Of a stretch of DNA of 6,658 nt, positions 6,272-6,658 are shown piece by piece (within the stretch, counting starts at the first letter, position 1; each line of letters opens with the position of its first letter). Under the pieces are notes generated by a model. It was not told the origin of the DNA. It saw only the letters and a list, made by a program, of their open reading frames with translations, and ran no database searches. This DNA is from Candidatus Aminicenantota bacterium. GTDB lineage: Bacteria; Acidobacteriota; Aminicenantia; UBA2199. The stretch lies in the NCBI GenBank assembly GCA_030620255.1, contig JAUXFB010000078.1, forward strand, positions 1 to 6,658, written 5' to 3'. The position numbers were made by a program, and so were the translations under genes.

Positions 6272-6658
6272 TTAATTCTGATTGGGTATATAACTTTTAG
6301 GTTGAGGTAATTTGTTTAATTGCAAGCCCATTTCCTTTGCGATTTCCTTTAATTTGGTATGAATTTGTTTTATGTTTTCATGTCCCATTCTTAAGAGATG
6401 TTTTTGTGCAGCATTTAACTTTTCTAATTTTTGGTCAACAAAGGAAAAAGAAATTATCTTCTTTTTAATATAGATATCACCATATACAACGGGAGTGTTC
6501 ATTAATACTGAAAATGCTTCAAACAGAGAGTCTTCAAATTTTTCCTCAGGGTATCCCAGCTCTTTATAAGCTTCATCTATAAGAGGTTTTAATTGTTTGA
6601 AGCGTAATACAAGGGTTTTTGTGTTAATAGAGGTAAATACATTAGAATAAATATTGTA
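6272..6658 (-). CDS. DUF3014 family protein, C-terminal part (gene runs off right edge)
   Basis: The minus-strand frame is open from the stop at 6272-6274 to the window edge, giving 128 visible residues and no N-terminus. An in-frame ATG at 6500-6502 is internal: translation upstream of it continues with family-like sequence, including LKPLIDEAYKELGYP (6548-6592). That block and NAAQKHLLRMGHENIKQIHT (ending near 6362) match my memory of DUF3014, whose C-terminal half has a PLxxEAYxELGYP motif, a short-acid stretch, L-tP, and a GQKxLLRMGxEN motif followed by a helix. DUF3014 proteins commonly carry an N-terminal membrane anchor and have no assigned function that I know of; the anchor, if present here, is off-window. 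The visible part looks soluble and largely helical, ending in a polar tail rich in Pro, Gln and Asn. Its stop lies six bases from the stop of the convergent SDR gene. Family assignment is from remembered consensus and should be treated as probable. Confidence 0.75.
   Translation of the reverse strand, partial: YNIYSNVFTSINTKTLVLRFKQLKPLIDEAYKELGYPEEKFEDSLFEAFSVLMNTPVVYGDIYIKKKIISFSFVDQKLEKLNAAQKHLLRMGHENIKQIHTKLKEIAKEMGLQLNKLPQPKSYIPNQN

Noticed and set aside
1..6658. Mobile element, CRISPR array, prophage, toxin-antitoxin or defence system
   Set aside because: No transposase, integrase, spaced direct repeats or small paired genes are visible; all seven genes are housekeeping, metabolic or envelope types with uniform AT-rich composition.

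Overview
The window is ordinary-looking chromosomal DNA from an AT-rich bacterium, roughly 30% G+C by eye. It holds seven genes, two of them cut by the window edges. I see no mobile element, CRISPR array, tRNA or rRNA. The host cannot be named from this sequence. A membrane-anchored lytic transglycosylase, acetate kinase and a DUF4301 protein (a family I associate mainly with Bacteroidetes and related groups) suggest a low-GC, probably fermentative, Gram-negative lineage. That is inference with low confidence.

Left part (3-1675, + strand): the 3' part of an nrnA-type DHH phosphoesterase overlaps truB by four bases (ATGA). This is the RNA-maintenance end of the widespread infB-rbfA-nrnA-truB gene order: one enzyme degrades nano-RNAs and pAp, the other makes pseudouridine 55 in tRNA. 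The nrnA fragment appears to carry Glu where the family has its second-motif metal-binding Asp.

Middle (1716-5360): a small single-pass membrane lytic transglycosylase on the minus strand converges on truB and diverges from ackA. The 192-bp divergent gap (2376-2567) is the longest non-coding stretch. It holds a strong promoter for the transglycosylase that puts its transcript start almost at the ATG, two candidate tandem promoters for ackA, and several inverted repeats that could be operators. ackA encodes a complete 400-residue acetate kinase with every known active-site residue at the same number as in the Methanosarcina enzyme. Only 33 bp downstream, and probably in the same transcript, lies a 518-residue DUF4301 protein of unknown function. 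Its conserved motifs resemble, in the same order, those of UDP-sugar pyrophosphorylases. There is no pta next to ackA.

Right part (5462-6658): a classical short-chain dehydrogenase/reductase with its own extended -10 promoter and a TTG start converges, with only six bases between stop codons, on a minus-strand gene. That gene runs off the right edge, and its visible C-terminal 128 residues match the DUF3014 family.

No clearly new multi-gene system is visible. The best leads are the DUF4301 enzyme hypothesis, its pairing with ackA, the altered nrnA metal motif and the structured divergent promoter region.
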